NCBI GenBank assembly: GCA_963693365.1
Contig: CAVNZM010000002.1
Coordinates: 9,424,001 to 9,488,000 of the forward strand
DNA: 64,000 nucleotides
DNA from: Amoebidium appalachense
Taxonomy: Eukaryota; Ichthyosporea
Direction: 5' to 3'
Each line of letters opens with the position of its first letter. Positions within the stretch are counted from its first letter, which is position 1. The notes under the pieces are model-generated. The model saw only the letters and a list, made by a program, of their open reading frames with translations. It did not search any database and was not told where the DNA came from. Shown piece after piece: positions 50,551 through 64,000 of this stretch. The position numbers and the translations under genes are program-made.

Positions 50551-51949
50551 CCCCCTCCCCCCACCCACACACAAAAGAAAGACAATCTGAAGAAAAGAAC
50601 AGAAAAAAAATGAATGGATAAAAGGAAAACTTTGACAAGTTAAAGAAATAACGAAAGAAAAAAAGATGGCCCGAAACGTATACAGTATTACCAGGTCTTT
50701 CACACCACCGGTACCCGACAACGAATCTCAATTCAATATTCGAAAGAGTTTCACCTGGTGGGGCTTTTTTTTCGCCTGCTGAGTGGTAGAAGCCGTGTCA
50801 GTCAGTAGGCAATCCCCCCCCCCCCCCCCCCCCCCCCTCCCCCTGCCCGCCCCGTCCTGGAAACCGATGTCAAGGTGCCCGCTTCACTTGCAAATTGCCA
50901 GTACAATGTGTCAATGAGAGGTTCTGAAGGCTTTGCGTGCGGGGGGAGAGGGGGGAGGGGGAGGGGGGGAGAAGGGGAGGGGGAGGGGGGGGGGGGGAAG
51001 AAGGGGAAGGGGAGGGGGGGGGGGGGAAGGGGGGGGGAGGGGGGGGGGGGGGAGGGGGGAGAGAAGGGGCCGGGGGAGGGGGGGAGGGGGGGATAAAGCT
51101 GTGTGTATGCGTGCTTGTGACAGTGTACACTTGGGGGGCTGGGGGGTGGGGGGGGGGGGGGGTGGGTCATTAAATGCAGTGCATCATACACCATGCACCA
51201 TATCAGAATGACTATGTCAGTTTGAGCCAGTAATGCGGAAAGGGTGGCGCTGACAATCATGAACCAAAACATAGTGAAATGGTGAAAATTAGTCCAAAGG
51301 GTGCGAAGTTGAATAATTTATGGTCACCTATAAATCATGTTTCACCGAAATTTGTAAAATCAAAAAGCAACAGCAAGTTATTGTACATATAACTTAATTA
51401 AGTGAGAATGGGAAAAATTCAGACCTACAAGTTTGTCGTAGAAGGTCAACTCAAGGCCCCGACAGCTGGAGGCAAAGCAAGCCGGACCGGGTCTTTGCTG
51501 ATTTTGAACTTTGCATTAAGCCCAATAGACGTAAGCTCCAGTGAGCTGAGAGCATATATATTGAATGGCCGTTGAACTTCAACTAAATTTTAAACTGTAA
51601 AGGGTCACACCAGGCAAATATGACTCAACTCGCATCAGCATCTTATATCTATCAATACGTCTGAAACTCAATCCTTCCCCCCCCCCCCCCCACACACACA
51701 CACACACACACTCACACACACTCACCAAAAAACAAAAAAGGGGGGGGGGGGGGGGGGGATTTGAAAGAAAGAAAGAGAAAACAAAAACAAGCCTTACATC
51801 ATGCATTGTCAACTGTCACCACCTTCTATCTGGTTTCGAAAAAAAACCAGGCAAAATAGACAATTACTGGAACGCGTGCGTACTCCTGTCCTTGGAACCA
51901 CAACGCGGCATATGTATGCTGCAAATTTCTCATATTAACAATAGAATGT
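48902..51949. other. Gap between beta-galactosidase start and receptor stop
   Basis: Should contain the beta-galactosidase promoter. It holds unique DNA 48905-49500, a CACG-rich stretch 49510-49680, unique DNA to 50100, C/CT-rich blocks 50115-50560, a GGGA-rich block 50940-51095 and quiet AT-rich DNA 51180-51660. A minus-strand frame at 51170-51272 is hydrophobic, but no donor or partner exon was found. No gene is supported. Confidence 0.5.
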
Positions 51950-60033
<8,084 letters not shown>

Positions 60034-60964
60034 TGTAGTTCGTATATTACAGTGCACTTACGTGTTTCTAGTCGTTCATCAATATCTTTGGTGTTTTTTT
60101 TACTACTAAGTTAACCTGAACGACTCCACTCTCGGACCTGGACTATATTTCAGTATTGCGAACACTGCTACACTCCGCAACCGTGATATCGACCAGATAA
60201 ACCAAGAGGGCTAGCCCGCGCTGTAGTTGTTCCAGAGAAGAAACTTGCCACGTTTTTCCTGAACTTGTGTACAGCTGCACTACATAAATAATGCTAAACC
60301 TCCTATCTGCTCTTTCACCATCTGGACTGGATGTGGGGTAGAAGTAATTCACTGTGCACGTGGCGAAATAATATGGTAAGTGATAAAAACAAATTTGTTG
60401 CTGCACAAAAGAAAAAGCAGCATGCATATATCATCAACTTCGATGAAATGACCATCGAAGGGGGCGACCTGGGCGCCCCCCTCCTTTTCAGGCCTGGTAC
60501 AAGATCGCACGGGTCTGAATTCGAACTTCTGCGTGAATCATTGAGCCAGCTGCAGGAAAGTTCCTCTCAGTAAGAATTGGAGGTTCGAGCCGTTTAGATT
60601 TACCAGTGAAACGCACAATGTCCAAAAATACTCCTACTGTTTGCTTTTTTCTTTCTTTTTTTAAAAAAAAAAAAATTATTTAGGTTGTGCCCTGCCCGTT
60701 GAAGTTATCGGTTGCAATATGGTTTGAGCATGGAAGTGACCCTCGGATACATAGCTCTCGTGAACCCGTCACAAAATGACACCTCGGGAGTCGGGATCTA
60801 TTCTGGATCTATTGAATATCCCGCGGCGGTGCGCTCCGCACCAATAGAACCAAAACATTCATAGCCTGATGACGTCACAGATCGGACAGCGGCAGCGCCT
60901 ATGGTTAGGCCGCTTAGGACAACACACACAAATATGCACCTATGTAGCTACTCAGTCCCCCCCG

Positions 60965-61004
<40 letters not shown>

Positions 61005-61849
61005 CCCCCCTCCCCCCCCCCCCCCTCCCCCCTTCCCCCCCTTCGCACACACACAAAGTCCCGGTCCACCCGCTCTCTCTCTCTTGCCCCCCCCGCCCCG
61101 GCCTCCCCCCCCCCCCCCCCCCCCCCCTTCTTTTTTTTGGGGGGGGGGTTCCCCCCTCCCCCGCCACCTCAGCCCCCGGTAATCCTGTCTCCTCTTCCGC
61201 CCCTCCTCAAACATATAACTACCCAGCGCACTCCACATACAAACCCGCCTCACCATTAGCCAGTTCAAATAAGCAATAGCACTTCCGGGCAGTTGACGAG
61301 ACACTGTGCAAATGCACATCGGACCGTTCGCGGACTGACGGTTTTTTTTTTATATATAAAAATCATATTGCGCTCGGGAGCCTCATAACTTCATCAAATT
61401 GAATATAAATAAAATCCTCATTAGCCGCCTTTTGTGTTGTTATCCATGCATATATAATATTGTAATCCGGACACTTGTTTCGAAGAGCATTTCGGGTACA
61501 TAGATATCCTTGATTATGACCAAAGTGGACGTCGACTGAGCTTCAAGTTGTATGTCTGTATGTAGAAATACCGAGGTGACCATGATGTACGAGTGGAGGT
61601 GAAAGACAGTTGTATGCCAACAATATCACGTGCACGTGCAGATATGGCGACACGTGCACATACCAGTAATGATTATGTACATTTACACTGACCGGAATCT
61701 GATCATGTATGTCATGTACGGGCATCCCGTTCGGAGAGCTCGAGAAGCCCGGCGAATTCTTGCACAGAAAACACTTATTATTGGAATAATGAAGCCACGC
61801 GGCAGTCAGCCAATGCCTCTGTCTGACGGCAGGGGATTTGCACTATTAG

Positions 61850-61850
<1 letters not shown>
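60034..61850. promoter_or_regulatory. Upstream region of the receptor gene
   Basis: Mostly unique DNA. A CCAAT box at 60841-60845 and a CRE palindrome TGACGTCA at 60870-60877 lie about 840 bp above the ATG. A C-tract block with Pro-only frames is at 60957-61180. An AT-rich stretch is at 61340-61460. A plus-strand frame of 80 codons at 60331-60573 has no splice or family support. Promoter location is inferred. Confidence 0.35.
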
Positions 61851-63380
<1,530 letters not shown>

Positions 63381-63467
63381 GTGAGTGAGTGAGTGTGTGT
63401 GTGTGTGTGCGCGCGCGCGTGTGCGTGTACTCGCGTCTGTGGGCACGTGTGTGCACGTGTGTGCACA

Positions 63468-63543
<76 letters not shown>

Positions 63544-63701
63544 TGTTTGTGTTACACTGTGTGTGTGAGTGTTTCTGTTATCTGTTGTGTGTGTGTGTGA
63601 GTGTAGGTGTGTTGGAGTGTGAGAGTCTGTAAGAGTATGTGTAAGTGTGACTGTGTGTGTGCGAGTGTGAGTGTATGTGCAAGTAGGTGTGTGTGTGTTC
63701 G

Positions 63702-64000
<299 letters not shown>

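Noticed and set aside
51170-51272. Signal-peptide-like minus-strand frame MFWFMIVSATLSALLA
   Set aside because: It runs into a C tract without a GT donor and no partner exon is visible.
60437-60600. tRNA or SINE suggested by GGTTCGAGCC
   Set aside because: A lone box B-like motif without a paired stem or a box A at the right distance.

Overview
The window is nuclear DNA from an intron-rich eukaryote. Four protein-coding genes can be read almost completely by joining 64 short exons (31+4+20+9) whose reading phases match. Nearly all 60 introns are GT-AG. Introns and gaps are filled with very long homopolymer G/C tracts, GT/CA and CT/GA microsatellites and short tandem duplications. I cannot name the species. 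A WASH-complex subunit, a plant-type GH35 beta-galactosidase and a class C-like 7TM receptor in one locus suggest an alga or other protist, not an animal, fungus or land plant. Most long open frames in the window are only translations of G/C, GT or CA repeats.

Layout. 24083 to 16 (minus): WASHC5/strumpellin, 31 exons encoding the first ~1021 residues; about 135 C-terminal residues should lie beyond base 1. 24084-25515: gap between divergent genes, probably holding both promoters. 25516-28906 (plus): four-exon gene for a 304-residue bZIP-like protein. 28907-34294: gene-poor gap with a tRNA-like element, a 1.9-kb structure bounded by inverted repeats, and a frameshifted coiled-coil ORF. 48901 to 34295 (minus): 20-exon GH35 beta-galactosidase with a predicted N-terminal membrane anchor and, as written, one frameshift and one non-canonical acceptor. 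48902-51949: low-complexity gap. 60033 to 51950 (minus): nine-exon, 1023-residue receptor joining a bacterial solute-binding-protein-like ectodomain to a 7TM class C-like core and a coiled-coil tail. 60034-64000: repeat-rich upstream DNA ending in a (TGCG)n array that runs off the window.

The genes do not form an obvious pathway. The most notable observations are the receptor architecture; a C-tract just downstream of about half of all 5' splice sites; repeated local duplications centred on intron/exon junctions; and a small dispersed tRNA-derived repeat family that ends in poly(C). Exon joins were made by eye from phase, splice dinucleotides and recalled family sequence patterns; no alignment or search was run.
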